Shown: piece after piece, positions 37,647-48,250 of the stretch
Layout: each line of letters opens with the position of its first letter
Position numbering within the stretch: the stretch's first letter is position 1
Origin: Acanthosoma haemorrhoidale
Taxonomy: Eukaryota > Arthropoda > Insecta > Hemiptera > Acanthosomatidae
Reading direction: 5' to 3'
Assembly: GCA_930367205.1 (NCBI GenBank)
Contig: OV884015.1
Coordinates: forward strand, 107,572,509-107,636,508
Length of the DNA stretch: 64,000 nt
Notes under the pieces: generated by a model
What the model saw: the letters and a program-made list of their open reading frames with translations, nothing else
Told to the model about the DNA's origin: nothing
Database searches by the model: none
Program-made: the position numbers and the translations under genes

Positions 37647-39202
37647 ATTTTCGTGATAGTTTTCACTTGCAACAAATCCTGCTATCACCAGTCTTGGACA
37701 AGGAAAAACCTGGCGAGAAAATGTTATCGACAAGTGTTAATAGAATGGCGTATTGTGCAAACGATTCATCATGTTGGAGATTAAATGATGACCTTCTGAT
37801 GGAATTTGTTTGCCGTGTTATACGGAGAATGAAAAACATTTTGAAACAAATAAAGGCGATAGAGATGAGCGACAAGGAAATATTAAATAATACCCAAAGA
37901 GGTTTGTGAAACAACTACAAATGAAAATAGAGAACAGATGCCAAACAGAAGATGGAGAACAGTTTGAGGACCCCCCCCCCCCCTACATTCATTTACATTG
38001 GTTAAATCGCCTCACCATTCACGCCACCCCGACCGAACCCGTCATAACAACAAGGAGCATTCTGACTGGACCTGTTGTGGAGATGATGTCATCAGAAGGG
38101 ACACAAAAGGACTGTTTGCGGATAACGGAAATCGGATAGTGATATCTGCTTGAGGGGACACGGATAAGAAAAGCTTTACAAATATTGTTTGTCGAAGAAG
38201 ATGGGAATGAAAGATAGCATAGGCCCCAAAGCATTGTTTGCGACCTGACGCCAAAACAACGTTTGTCAACGTCCCTTCTTTTACACTCAACTGCTTTATT
38301 TTTTTATTTGTTACGTCAATTCTTACGATGCGTACAAACATATGTCAGGTTAAGTGATCACTCTGTTATCGCGCGGAAAGTGCGTTCCTCGAAGGAATCA
38401 TATTAGAACTGGTACGAGGTAAAAATCAAGGGGACCCAACACCGTTCCAATATAGTCAACCACATCCAACCAAAACTCGGGTGTAAGAGTGGCTGCCATC
38501 ATATTGTCGATCGAAAACATAAGTAAATAATAATCGAAGGTTTTTGTAAGGTTTATTGTATTCTAACAATGCCATAAGAGTATCTTACTTTATATAGATT
38601 TCATATATTGCTGACAGTGTTTGTCTATCCCACCCTGAAGATGACAACGTAGAACTGTCGAAGCGTTTGCCCAATACAAAATATTATGTGTCTGTTGAAA
38701 AACATTATTTATGATCATATCCCCTCTTCAAGATCACTCTTTCGATTAGAGTTGTCCGGATTTGCACATGGCAAAAATACAAGTGGAGAAATGGACCAAT
38801 TATTTTCTAAAGACGAAATAGAAATAATTTCCACATATTTTAAATCAAACGAAAGAAAAATAAAACAGTGTATTTCATGAGACATAGACACGACTGAAAA
38901 CAGAACAGCTTCTGATTTTAGAAAAAAATCTAATGAAACTTTAAACATGTAAGAAACATAATGTTTTCGAACTCCTGGCGTACTGGTAACTGTATAGCGT
39001 GGATATACGATATACCATACGTTGTATTATTCATTTTCCCATGTGGTATTAGTAGCCATATTATTTTTAGAAATTATCAGAAAAGACTAAATATTTTGGC
39101 AAATTGAATTATAAACACTATGTTTTTTTAGTAAATTAATAATAATTCATTTTATTCTGATTTTAGAATTTGTTCTTGTTTATTCTGAATCACTCTTAAA
39201 GG
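37647..39202. other. Unrecognised, locally open sequence
   Basis: After the broken element come overlapping 60-80-codon frames on both strands (37667-37909 +, 37906-38139 +, 38042-38341 -) with no recognised motifs. A poly-C run of about 14 lies at 37971. At 38635-38665 a CTGAAGA...CGAAGCG motif resembles the one at 24296. Confidence 0.35.
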
Positions 39203-39579
39203 AGTCATAAAGGTCATGCTATAAAAGTTAAATCAGTCATAAAGGTCATGCTATAAAAGTTAAAGCAGTCATAAAGGGCATGCTATAAAAGTTAAAGCAG
39301 TCATAAAGGTCATGCTATAAAAGTTAAAGCAGTCATAAAGGTCATGCTATAAAAGTTAAAGCAGTCATAAAGGTCATGCTATAAAAGTTAAAGCAGTCAT
39401 AAAGGTCATGCTATAAAAGTTAAAGCAGTCATAAAGATCATGCTATAAAAGTTAAAGCAGTCATAAAGGTCATTCTATAAAAGTCAAAGCAGTCATAAAG
39501 GTCATGCTATAAAAGTTAAAGCAGTCATAAAGGTCGTGCTATAAAAGTTTAAGCAGTCATAAAGGTCATGATATAAAGG
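39203..39579 (+). repeat. 32-bp minisatellite, about 12 units
   Basis: Units of 32 bp start AGTCATAAAGGTCATGCTAT. The first starts at 39203 and the twelfth, partial, at 39555. Units are close to identical with single-base differences. There are no spacers, so this is not a CRISPR-like array. Confidence 0.97.
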
Positions 39580-40028
39580 CTTTCATGATTTCCTGCATTT
39601 TTTTTTTCAACAAAAAGGGACGTGCATTTCTTTTCTAGTAGACTTATTTTCAGGAATTCCAACCATGAAAATTCCCCACAGGATAACGGTTTGCCAGGGT
39701 CAGTCGCTCTATACATTTTAATAATACTAATATAAATATAATTGTGTACAAAGTAAGCAGACAATGTCAGTTCAACTCCTAAAGCAGTTTTATAACTCCC
39801 TAAGCTGTTGTGTGGTTGTGAATTTGAACTCGTTGAGCCTAAAATGAAATCGAGATAAAGTACTTCCGAAGACTAAGATACACATGTCTGTATAATCTAA
39901 AAGAGGCTGGTATTAACATGACACTATTCTACCGGAGAATTTAACCTATGGAACGATAAATAGAAAATTACAGAAATTTGAAAGATGTCTTTATTCACAT
40001 AGTTAAAGAAGTTTTACAAGAACTGTTT
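39580..40028. other. No recognised feature
   Basis: AT-rich sequence between the minisatellite and a short LINE insertion. Confidence 0.5.
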
Positions 40029-40251
40029 ATTCAAAAGTTTTTTTTTTTGTCCCCCCCCCCTCAGCTCTCAAACTTATAAAAATGGGATGTGGGAAAAATA
40101 AAGGAAACTTATTTTGGGCTAATGAGTGCCTTTTACTAAGGGGAGTCCCCCATTTGAAGGATGTATGAGAAGGATATAGGGTGTGGAATGCCTAAAGGAG
40201 GCGGGTGGAATCAGGAAGGTAGTGACAGTCTACCGAGGGTGATTCAAAAGT
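40029..40251 (-). mobile_element. 5'-truncated Jockey-like 3' end, 10-bp TSD
   Basis: The body 40039-40241 is the reverse complement of the 3'UTR end of the element at 42.5-46.1 kb, starting from a T-run (the poly-A tail on the minus strand) and CTCTCAAACTTATAAA. It is bounded by the direct repeat ATTCAAAAGT at 40029-40038 and 40242-40251. This is a textbook target-primed insertion of about 200 bp with severe 5' truncation. A run of C inside the tail is an oddity. Confidence 0.92.
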
Positions 40252-42057
40252 ACAATGAGGTAACGGTTTTACTAACTACTGTCTTACGTCCAGCCGGAAA
40301 GAGAGAGTGTTACTGCGTGAGGTGAGTCGGACTGAGTGAGGGAGAGAGTAGAATTTTGGGAAGGTATATATAGAGGAGAAATGGATCAGTGTATTTCAGC
40401 AGCGTGGGGGATTAGTTGAAATATTGCCTCACACGGGCGGTTGTCATCCGGGCCAAGAAGTCAGCAGGACGAAGTTTATTGGTCAGCTTTTTATTGGTTT
40501 ATCAGCTGGTTAAGTGTTTTCCGGGCCAGGCCTCCGGCTGACGTTTGCATTCCATAATTGGATTGTACCAATTTTCCACCAATGCTTTAAAGTAATGTGG
40601 AATAGCGCGGGGAACGTTTGCGAAAAGGTAACAGTAAGGCTGCGCGTCAGGAAAAATGCATCTATGATTTAAAGGACGCAACAATAGGTTATTCTGTAGA
40701 AAACATTCAAATTATTTCATGGCCTTGCTCATCCCAACGCATTCACGCTTAAGAACTCCACTGGTCTTTTATTATTTCACAGATAAGCAGCTGTCTTATT
40801 TGGCAAAATATATAATGCAAATTGTAGACGAAAAAAATAACGTTGGACTTATACGAATGCCTGAGGTATTCATTAACTTCGTAAGTCATTAACTTAGGTC
40901 GACAGATCATTATTTTCATAAGTCAGAATGTGTTGCTTACGTAACAGAGAATACAAAACCAAAATACATATAAAATCCGACAGACGCGTTACATATAGAC
41001 AGTCAACCGGAACTATCATTTTCATTCATTCGAGTCATTTTGAATGAACTCCCATCTTTACATGAGAAGATATGGAAAACGGAAGTAGTAGATTTAATCG
41101 AATTAGAACTGAATCCAAAAAAAAGAAGCGAAAATATGATTCGGGATAACACGCATCAAATATTTTTTTCGATTCATTTTACTAGGTACTCAAACAGATC
41201 AATGCTAACACTTACATCAAAGTTGTCCTATCATTAGAGCTTCCAAGAAAAATATTTATTCTTTAAATTACAAATCAAAATAATCTGCGCAGCATTAAAA
41301 TGTCCACGACCAGTATGGTACTACAATGGTTTATATGACCATTTTAATGTATTGCACTTTTAACTTTCAAATGTGGTATTATTTTTAACAATTTTCGTTC
41401 TTCTGTTCAATTCTCGATTCTGGCGGGGAATAAACCTACTAAATCAAAAACACAATTGCCCTGTCAACAAAGGTTCTTACAAGATTGACCTACAATTATC
41501 TCATTCAAACAACATCTGAACAGACCACCTTTACTCCAGATTCCTTGATAGATGGTAGATAGGGATATTGTAACTGTACAATATACTTGTATTACTTTCA
41601 ACAAAAATTTTACTTTACTATTGAAGATAGTTTTACTTTATGATTCCAGTAGCTTTTTTCATTCAATAAATATGTATGATATAGAAAGTCATTCTAACCT
41701 ATTTTCATTTAAATTAAAATGTATCAAACATTATATTGAATGTATCTTAGAATTTTAGGTTTTACAGAATGGTTAATCATGTTAACGTAGTTTTTACTTC
41801 GAATCGTTTGTTAAAAGTCTTTAATTAAAACCAAAAAAAAAAATTGAAAATCCTTTGAATTGAAAAAATGAATCTTTGACCCATGATAATCGTGGGAATA
41901 CTTTTACACAAGGCCCCTAAGACACAATAAGCAAATAGAATAGACTTATCTACTTTGGACAGCGGAGCAATGAGCACTTTGAAAAGCATTGATAACTTTG
42001 TTGCTCCTTGTAGCTTGCGATAGCTAATAATTAATAAGAAGAAGGTACTTTCTCTGA
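40252..42057. other. Intergenic; promoter-like patch near 40363
   Basis: A GC-richer block at 40260-40640 contains TATATATAG at about 40363-40371 and TCAGTG about 22 bp further, weakly promoter-like. The rest is AT-rich with no recognised gene. Confidence 0.35.
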
Positions 42058-42450
42058 TCGAAACAAAACGAAGAGGGATTCGTTGATCCGAAGAACCCAG
42101 CAAAGGCCAAGAAGAATCCAACCCCGGTAGGAAATAAATTCGCGGTGCTCGCTAGCAAGTAAACGCAGAGTCTTCATGTAAACATACCGTTGACGAAAAA
42201 GCCATCGCCCATAGTTGTCTCCGGAGAGACGGCCACAGAATTATCACAAATGCTCAGAAGAGCCGAATTACAAAAATTTGCCCTCAGGAAAAGGAAATAG
42301 GGAGTAAACTTCTACCCAGAGCTCGAGGAGGAACGACCCAACATCATTGAGTTACTCAAGACAGACGGAAAGGATTTTCACTCATTTGCACCACGTGGTG
42401 GACCTGGCAAAGAGAAATTACTCATTCTTGACCTAGATGGATGTACCTGA
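42058..42450 (+). pseudogene. Degenerate Jockey-type gag fragment
   Basis: One frame reads, across internal stops at about 42160 and 42298, through FVDPKNPAKAKKNPTPVG, PIVVSGETATELSQMLRRAE and KTDGKDFHSFAPRGG, ending in TGA at 42448-42450. A Pro/Lys-rich linker, a P-IVV segment and an F-H-S-F motif occur in this order upstream of the PRE_C2HC domain in Jockey-type ORF1 proteins. It is a different, older family than the element beginning 60 bp downstream. Confidence 0.6.
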
Positions 42451-42727
42451 TTGGTAACGAACGAACGGCTCATCTACTAGCCCAGTGTATAACCCCCCCC
42501 CCGTTTTTGAGCTAGTCGGACAAAATCATTCTTGTTCTATCCTTCGTCTAGGAATGACGTGTTTTTGTGTGTGCGCTTTGTGCTTGCTAACTTAGCGCTT
42601 GCAAAGTGTTTTTGTCTTAAAGCCTTTTGTTGTGACCAGTGTGTGAAGAGACGCTACAGGACACCTCACCAGCCAGTAATAAGGTAATATACAGAAAATT
42701 AGCGAATTTTTGGACCGCGGTCCCGAA

Positions 42728-43941
42728 ATGGGGAAGTCAAAAAACCCCCGCACCATGGTTATGGAGATTAGCCATGAGGAAATAGAATCTCCGGAGAGCC
42801 CAGCCCCCAATCAACCTCAAGAGGAGGCATTTCACCAGCCTAAGAGAGTATGCAGAACGCGTACTCTCCCACAAGCCCCAGGTGTTAGTACTTCTAACTC
42901 CTTTACCCCCCTCAACTCGGCAATGCAAACTGAGCCGAGCACATCTGCAGCCTCTAAATCGCCACCCCCCACTAGTACTAGGTCGTATTAACAGCTACGA
43001 CCTTACTAGACTCCTAGGTGAATACGGAATTCAAAACTATAAGATTATACAATCACAACAAGACACAAAGGTCATATGCAACAGCGTGGCCGACCAGCAG
43101 CAAACAATTGCTGCTATAAGGGATTCGAAAATCCCTTTGATACATTCGCTCCCCGTGGCACTAAGCCTAACAAAAAATACTTATTACACGGGTTTGACCT
43201 CTCTCATCCGATTGATGAGATAAAAGCCCACATACATAGCGTGGGTAGCAATATAATCGATGTATATCGATTACGTCGCACTGACAATGGTGGCAAGACA
43301 GACATTGAGCCAGTCCTTGTGATCGGCGATTTCACACTAAAGGCGGAGAGCTTGAAGCAACTCCGACACATCAATAATGTGCTCTTCAGAGTGAGCACAT
43401 TCCACGAGAAACGTGGGATTCCTATGTGCCTGAATTGCCAGGAATTCGGTCACACCAAGAGGTATTGCTTCAAGCAAGCCAAATGTGTGAGGTGTAGCGA
43501 GCCTCACCAAACAGACTGCCCTAGGGACGCCTCGATTCCCCTAAAGTGTGCGAATTGCGGGGGCAACCATGTTGCCTCCTTTCAACAGTGCCCCCACAGA
43601 GTCCAGCTCCTACAGGCCGCTGTAAACAGGAAGCAGGCTCAACAGAACAGCACTGCCGGGCCGAGAATGGCCAGATATCAGCTTGCTCCCCCCCCCCACC
43701 CCGTCAGACAGCGTCATACGCCCAGATGGCATCCGGTAACACCAGGGCCCCAGAAGTTCTCCCAGAGCCCCTACCGCAGCAAAACAATAATAATAATCAT
43801 AACAACGATGCCCTGACGGGCATAATGAACATGTTAGGTAGCATGATGAACATGCTCAGCGGTATGACAACCGCAATGAACAAACTGACTGAGGTGGTAA
43901 CAGAGATGATGAGAGACTTCAAAAAACTTGCAACAAAATGA
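42728..43941 (+). pseudogene. Jockey-like ORF1 (gag), three frameshifts
   Basis: Begins MGKSKNPRTMVMEISHEE at 42728. It is a nucleic-acid-binding protein that packages element RNA. The frame must change near 42988 (to SYDLTRLLGEYGIQNYKI), near 43135 (back, to KPNKKYLLHGFDLSHP) and in a C-run at 43688. The middle holds the PRE_C2HC-type region and three knuckles: CLNCQEFGHTKRYC (complete CX2CX4HX4C), CVRCSEPHQTDC and CANCGGNHVASFQQC. The C-terminus is an Asn-rich and Met-rich stretch ending KKLATK. The stop TGA (43939-43941) overlaps the ORF2 start in ATGA. Short poly-C slippage explains at least one frameshift. Confidence 0.85.
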
Positions 43942-45140
43942 ATGGGCACTCAATATTAAATTATAACGTCTGCGGCATTACGCCCAAACAAGCCGACGTA
44001 GAAGTAATTCTACGGTGCCATACGCCAGACGTTGTCGTCCTTACAGATACCCGGCTGAAGAAAATACACTTCTGCCGCTTTCCGGGTTATACTGTTTACC
44101 GTCAAGACACCGAAACTAGCACAGGAGGAGTAGCGGTGTTAGTCAGAAACGGTATACCCTGTAGGAGACTGCCCTCACCCGTCAACCTAGGCCCCGATCA
44201 ATATATTGTAACGCTCCAGCTACGGCTCACGAAGAATACCATTGTGACAGGAGTCTATAGAAGACCGAGAGCCGCCTGTGACCCGTACAAGCGTCTGCTC
44301 AGTACGGTAGCTCATGACCGAAGACACATCTTAGTGGGTGACCTAAATGCAAACCACAGCTGGTGGAGTAGTACTAGGGCAAACGGCCTAGGCCGCTACA
44401 TTACTAAAACTCCATTTACGGTCATCCACCCAGGATTGCCGACCTTCCGTCATTTTGCTTTCCCAGACAGAACCTCTACGCCTGACCTGCTCCTGACACA
44501 AGAGCCGCACCGGGTCACCGGATGCTCCGCCTTGGACTTTACCACTTCCGATCATCGTCCTGTTCTCTACGAACTAGAAGGCGACATGCCAGAACCGCCT
44601 TCTACGAGATACAGGTACGATGAGGCCAAGTGGGACCTCTATAAGAATCTGGTAAAGTCCGATCTGCCCACAATCACCCCACTGAGACACACCTGGGACA
44701 TAGATTACGATGTCTATCAGTTACAGGACGTCATCGAACGAGCTGCCGATGCATCGATCCCAAAATTTTCTCCGAAGCCCCCTTCTCTGAGGAAGCCTCC
44801 GGATCATATCCTGCAACTGATAAGACAGCGTAACGACATTAAGAACAGGTGGTTTAGGACCAGAAACAGGGACTTAAAACCGGTTTTAAATGCTCTCACA
44901 AACCAAGTTAGGTCCCTGATGGCTCAGTGGAAAAATTCGGTTTGGGAAGATCGCCTCACCAGTCTTCACGGTGACCATAAACAACTTTGGAGACTCGTGA
45001 AGACCTCTACTTCAAAAAGGAACGGTGTCAGACTAGCAGTGAACGGTCAGTTCATCCCCACCACCGAGCAAGCGGACATCTTAGCGACCCATTACGAAGA
45101 AGTGAGCCGTGGCCAAGGCGAGCCAATAGGAATTGACCCC
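43938..45140 (+). pseudogene. Jockey-like ORF2, endonuclease part
   Basis: The frame starts MNGHSILNYNVCGITPK and carries the APE-type endonuclease that nicks target DNA. Visible motifs are LNYN (Asn of the active site), LVGDLNANHSWW (Asp and Asn) and TTSDHRPV (Asp-His). The site normally occupied by catalytic Glu reads VVLTDTRL, so Asp replaces Glu. The linker region follows (WKNSVWEDRL, HYEEV). Homology to the element ends near 45135, where the frame runs into unrelated codons up to 45263. The domain would act in the nucleus in target-primed reverse transcription. Confidence 0.88.
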
Positions 45141-45164
45141 CCTCCCCTTCTCTCCCCACCACTA

Positions 45165-45731
45165 CCGATATATGGACGTCGCACAGGGAAGTCGAGGCCA
45201 AGTAGACGGCAAAGAATGCCCTGTAAGCAACAAGCTGTGCTACCTCGGAATTACCCTCGGTAGGCACTTGTCGTTCACAACGCACCTCGGCAGGAAATTA
45301 AAAAGCGTTAGGAAGAAATTCTTCAGCCTCGGACACCTACTTCACAGCCCGGCTCTATCAGTACGCCTCAAGCTCCTGATATACCAGAGCGTCCTAAGAC
45401 CTGCATTGATGTATGGAACCCCTCTCTACAAGTATCTGACCCCTAACACTCTACTAACGCTCCAGCAATTCCAGAATAGAGTTCTCCGCACCTCCCTCAA
45501 ACACACCCCGTTCGACCGAATAAAGGCTGACGATATCCACAAAAAATTTGAAGTGCTCACTATTCAAGACTTCATCAAGAGAAGGCACATCAATTTTTTT
45601 GACTCACTCCGTCATAGCCACAATCCACTGTTCTCCGACCTTCAGCCACCACCAGTGCCCGTCAGATGGAAGCACTGCTGGACCGCCGAAGCCTGGCGAA
45701 TGAAAGACATAATAACACCAGATGACTGACG
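45165..45731 (+). pseudogene. Jockey-like ORF2, C-terminal part after deletion
   Basis: In a different frame from the endonuclease part, the sequence resumes at the post-palm region: NKLCYLGITLGRHLSFTTHL, LIYQSVLRPALMYGTPL and LQQFQNRVLRTSLKHTPFD, ending IITPDD and TGA at 45729-45731. The entire reverse transcriptase fingers and palm, including the YxDD motif, are missing between about 45140 and 45165. The junction is also out of frame. The copy cannot be autonomous. Confidence 0.88.
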
Positions 45732-46104
45732 GACCTATACCCAGCCGAGAGATGGAGGCCGATCTCCCGGCCGACTCAACCGACGCCACATTACAACATC
45801 TACCTGTGTAAGCAGGCTTGACCGGCCGATAGGCCGACTCATTTTAGGCCCCTGGCGGGGCGGCCGGCCAGGCTTCGCCGGGCCCACAACAAACCAGTGC
45901 CGAGGCTCAATCCTTGGTAGACTCTCACTACCTTCCTGACTCCTTCCGCCTTTCTAGGCATTCCACACCCTATATCCTTCCCATACATCCTTTAAGTAGG
46001 GGTCTCCCCTTAGAGAAAGGCACTTCCAGCCAAAAATAATTTTTCTTATTTTTTCCCACATTCCTATTTTATAAGTTTGAGAGCTTTGAAAAAAAAAAAA
46101 AAAA
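45732..46104 (+). mobile_element. 3'UTR and poly-A tail of the Jockey-like element
   Basis: GC-rich, rich in GGCCGG/CCGGCC motifs that can pair locally (CAGCCGAGAGAT, GATCTCCCGGCCG), then AT-rich towards ATAAGTTTGAGAGCTTTG and 16 A. Reverse copies of this region occur at 40.0, 48.8 and 55.9 kb. Confidence 0.9.
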
Positions 46105-46116
46105 TCGGAAAAAAAA

Positions 46117-46195
46117 GCTAGTCGGAGTTGCGTTCTAGCCTTCATAGAGGAAGGAGGTGTTTTGTTTAGTGCGCTTTGCGATTGTAAACGGACGG
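46117..46195 (+). mobile_element. Second 5' leader fragment downstream of the tail
   Basis: Directly after the poly-A tail GCTAGTCGGA reappears, followed by GTTCTAGCCTTCATAGAGG and GTGCGCTTTGCGATTGT. These match, with differences, the leader of the upstream element (GTTCTATCCTTCGTCTAGG and GTGCGCTTTGTGCTTGC at 42533-42580). It looks like the start of a second copy in head-to-tail arrangement. Confidence 0.6.
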
Positions 46196-46206
46196 TTTTC
46201 GTCTAA

Positions 46207-46380
46207 CCTTAGATAGCGAGTGTGAACACATGGTCATTATAAGACCTATAATACCTACCCTATACCTCTTCTCCTGAATAGACTGCACTGTCCGGGGTAC
46301 ATTTTCTAAGATCTCATAGTCAGTTATTTCAGTAATAGGAACCGTCACCCAGGTCATAGACCACTCAACAGTCAGAGGGA
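46207..46380 (+). mobile_element. Diverged LTR fragment, 3' part
   Basis: Similar to the end of the LTR at 52925-53795: shared AGTGTGAAC, AATACCTACCCTATACCTCTTC, GCACTGTC and CCCAGGTCATAG in the same order. No terminus or duplication is visible. Confidence 0.7.
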
Positions 46381-46640
46381 AGTGGTTATAAGATTGTAAT
46401 ATTATCCTAATCATGATATTATACGAGCAATACGTGTTTTTTTTTAGTAACCTTTATGTACAATTGTGCATTTTTAATTGTTACACGGAGACTTCCAATC
46501 GTGGTATGGTATTTTTATTTTAAATATTTTATAATACGGAGGTTCTGGGTTCAAATACCTAAATGTGAAGTGAATATATTTTTATAACTCTAAATAAAAA
46601 TGGATGGCTCACAAATACGTTGAGACGTCTTCACGAATTG

Positions 46641-46862
46641 ATGAATAAATGTTGTTTATCTTTACTTGTATTTTTTTTTATCATGACAGCTTATCATGCC
46701 GAAAACGTTCGTCAAAATAATGAACAATGTGTATGCTTAAACAGGAGTTTAATGACTTACGAGATATGTCCGCTGCCACAGGTTGATGCTGCTGGGACGA
46801 ATAAGAAAGAGGGAAAGCCAGTGACGAAGACGAGGAACAGCGACATCCTGAAGGAGATTTAG
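46641..46862 (+). CDS. Small ORF with signal peptide, unknown
   Basis: A 73-codon ORF opens with MNKCCLSLLVFFFIMTAYHA, a basic start, a hydrophobic core of about 14 residues and an AxA-like (Tyr-His-Ala) cleavage site. The predicted mature peptide (about 53 residues) has two Cys close together (CVC), a third Cys, one N-glycosylation-type site (NRS) and a Lys-rich tail. It would be secreted. I choose Met at 46641 because it starts the signal-like segment. No family is recognised and no promoter or intron is evident. A hydrophobic run after a chance ATG in T-rich DNA is a real alternative. Confidence 0.3.
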   Translation: MNKCCLSLLVFFFIMTAYHAENVRQNNEQCVCLNRSLMTYEICPLPQVDAAGTNKKEGKPVTKTRNSDILKEI

Positions 46863-47470
46863 CTTGGTTAGATGTAAGGAGTAGATTTTATGGGCACGCC
46901 TCCACAACATTTTCTCCTGGAGGGGAAAGGTAGTTTTTCAGAGGGTAAAGAGATCGAGATATACCATCAGGACTGTACAGGTCCATTTGCATCCCTTGGA
47001 CAGTTAGAAAATAGACTCCTCGAGGTAAGAGAGTGACACTTCATTACCTGCAATGAAGGTAAATTAGATAATGTTCCGATATAATAACAATTGTATTTGT
47101 AATTGCTCATTTTATTTACAAAAAACCATAAGATTCACGCCTTAAGTAGTATGTACAATTGTCACGGAACAATAAACTATCAACATCAGACTCATCAACA
47201 TCTCCTTACATCACTTCGTTGTATTTGGACAATAATTAATTGTAATTAATGATATCATTCATTTTTTTTTTAATTTCTACCGTTTTCTACCGTACAGTTT
47301 TCTTTTGGGAGGGGGGCAAAATTTTGTATGGGAATAAGTTTTTTTTGGCTAGTGTTTTTGCAAAAAAAATTTTTTAGGAGACAGAGGGGATAGAGGGGAT
47401 TCAGTGTCTATAATTTGGGCTATTAGCTGTTACCGGGTGTCCACCTTTTCGGTGGGCTTTTCGGGAGTGT
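46863..47470. other. No recognised gene
   Basis: AT-rich, with T- and G-rich runs from 47260 onward leading into the R2-like fragment. Confidence 0.4.
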
Positions 47471-48250
47471 TAGGTGCCAGTGTTGGGGGAGCCGGACCTT
47501 GCCCCGGAAGAATTAGAAATAAGGGGATTAGGAGTAAGGTGGGGTTTTTGTGGTGAATTTAGAGGTAGGGCAGACAGGGCTTACCGGATCGGCCACTGTT
47601 GCTGTTCAAGGGAGACTCCTTTGGGTGGATCCGTGGACCAGCTTTTTTCCAGTCTGGGGATTATCTCCCCATTATCTCGGGATCGGATGGTCCGATCTTG
47701 GTCGCGTTTCTTCTGGGATCTGGATGAGGGTGAGACCGTGTAGACCTGTGAAGTCTCCGGGCCGAGGGAGTGAGCCAGCCGAGGAGGTGAGGGAGGCCAC
47801 CCGTTGGGTGTACGCCGAATGTGCCAACCTGTGGGGCGGAGAGTACGTCCGGTTTCTCCGAACGTTTTACGGCGCTCTTCCGACGAGGATGCACGTATCG
47901 CGGGGTAGCAGAAGGTTGTGGATGGAAACAAGTTGAAGAGGGTGTTGCCGGGAGCTGGAGACCGCAGCCCACATCATGCAGAGGTGCCTGCGAACGCGTG
48001 GCGGTAGGACCCTGAGGCATTATGCAATCGTGAAATTTCTGGAAGAGACCTTGGCAAGAAAGGCTGGGAAACCACCGTCGCCCACGGTACAAGAATCAAG
48101 AGGCCCGATTTAGTAGTAGCCAAGGAAGGCCTGGCCAGGATTATGGACGTGCAGATCGTTAGTTGCAAGGTTGACCGCAATCAGGGCAACAGTGGGCCAT
48201 CCGTGCTGTTGCGGCGATGACTGAGACCCCTAGTAACAGAATCCAGGTAG
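47471..48250 (+). pseudogene. R2-like element C-terminus with restriction-like endonuclease
   Basis: A GC-rich block reads, with frameshifts, GALPTRMHVSRGSRR (frame to 47936), then ETAAHIMQRCLRTRGGRTLRHYAIV (His and Cys of the CCHC motif and the following R-R-H-IV block), and then RPDLVVAKEGLARIMDVQIV near 48103-48162. The PD...D arrangement is the PD-(D/E)xK core of the endonuclease carried at the C-terminus of R2-group retrotransposons. It nicks the target in place of an APE domain. No 28S rDNA is visible nearby, so this is an isolated, dead insertion or another clade of the RLE group. The 5' limit is uncertain. Confidence 0.72.

Larger units (their letters stand above)
42511..46116 (+). 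mobile_element. Jockey-like non-LTR retrotransposon, near full length, RT core deleted
   Basis: The element has a 5' leader (42511-42727), ORF1 (42728-43941, broken), ORF2 (43938-45731, deleted inside), a 3'UTR (45732-46088) and a 16-A tail (46089-46104). GCTAGTCGGA occurs at its left end (42511-42520) and again just after the tail (46117-46126): either a 10-bp target duplication or the 5' terminus of a second, tandem copy. Other copies of the 3'UTR lie at 40039-40241, 48787-48955 and 55905-56268. The element is GC-richer than its surroundings. Confidence 0.9.

Noticed and set aside
39203..39579. CRISPR array of 32-bp repeats
   Set aside because: No spacers, AT-rich unit, eukaryotic context: a minisatellite.
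46545..46560. tRNA B-box-like GGTTCAAATACC
   Set aside because: No matching A box or acceptor stem at proper distance.
47550..48092. Overlapping long ORFs on both strands as host genes
   Set aside because: They are shadows of the GC-rich R2-like remnant; only the plus strand carries family motifs.
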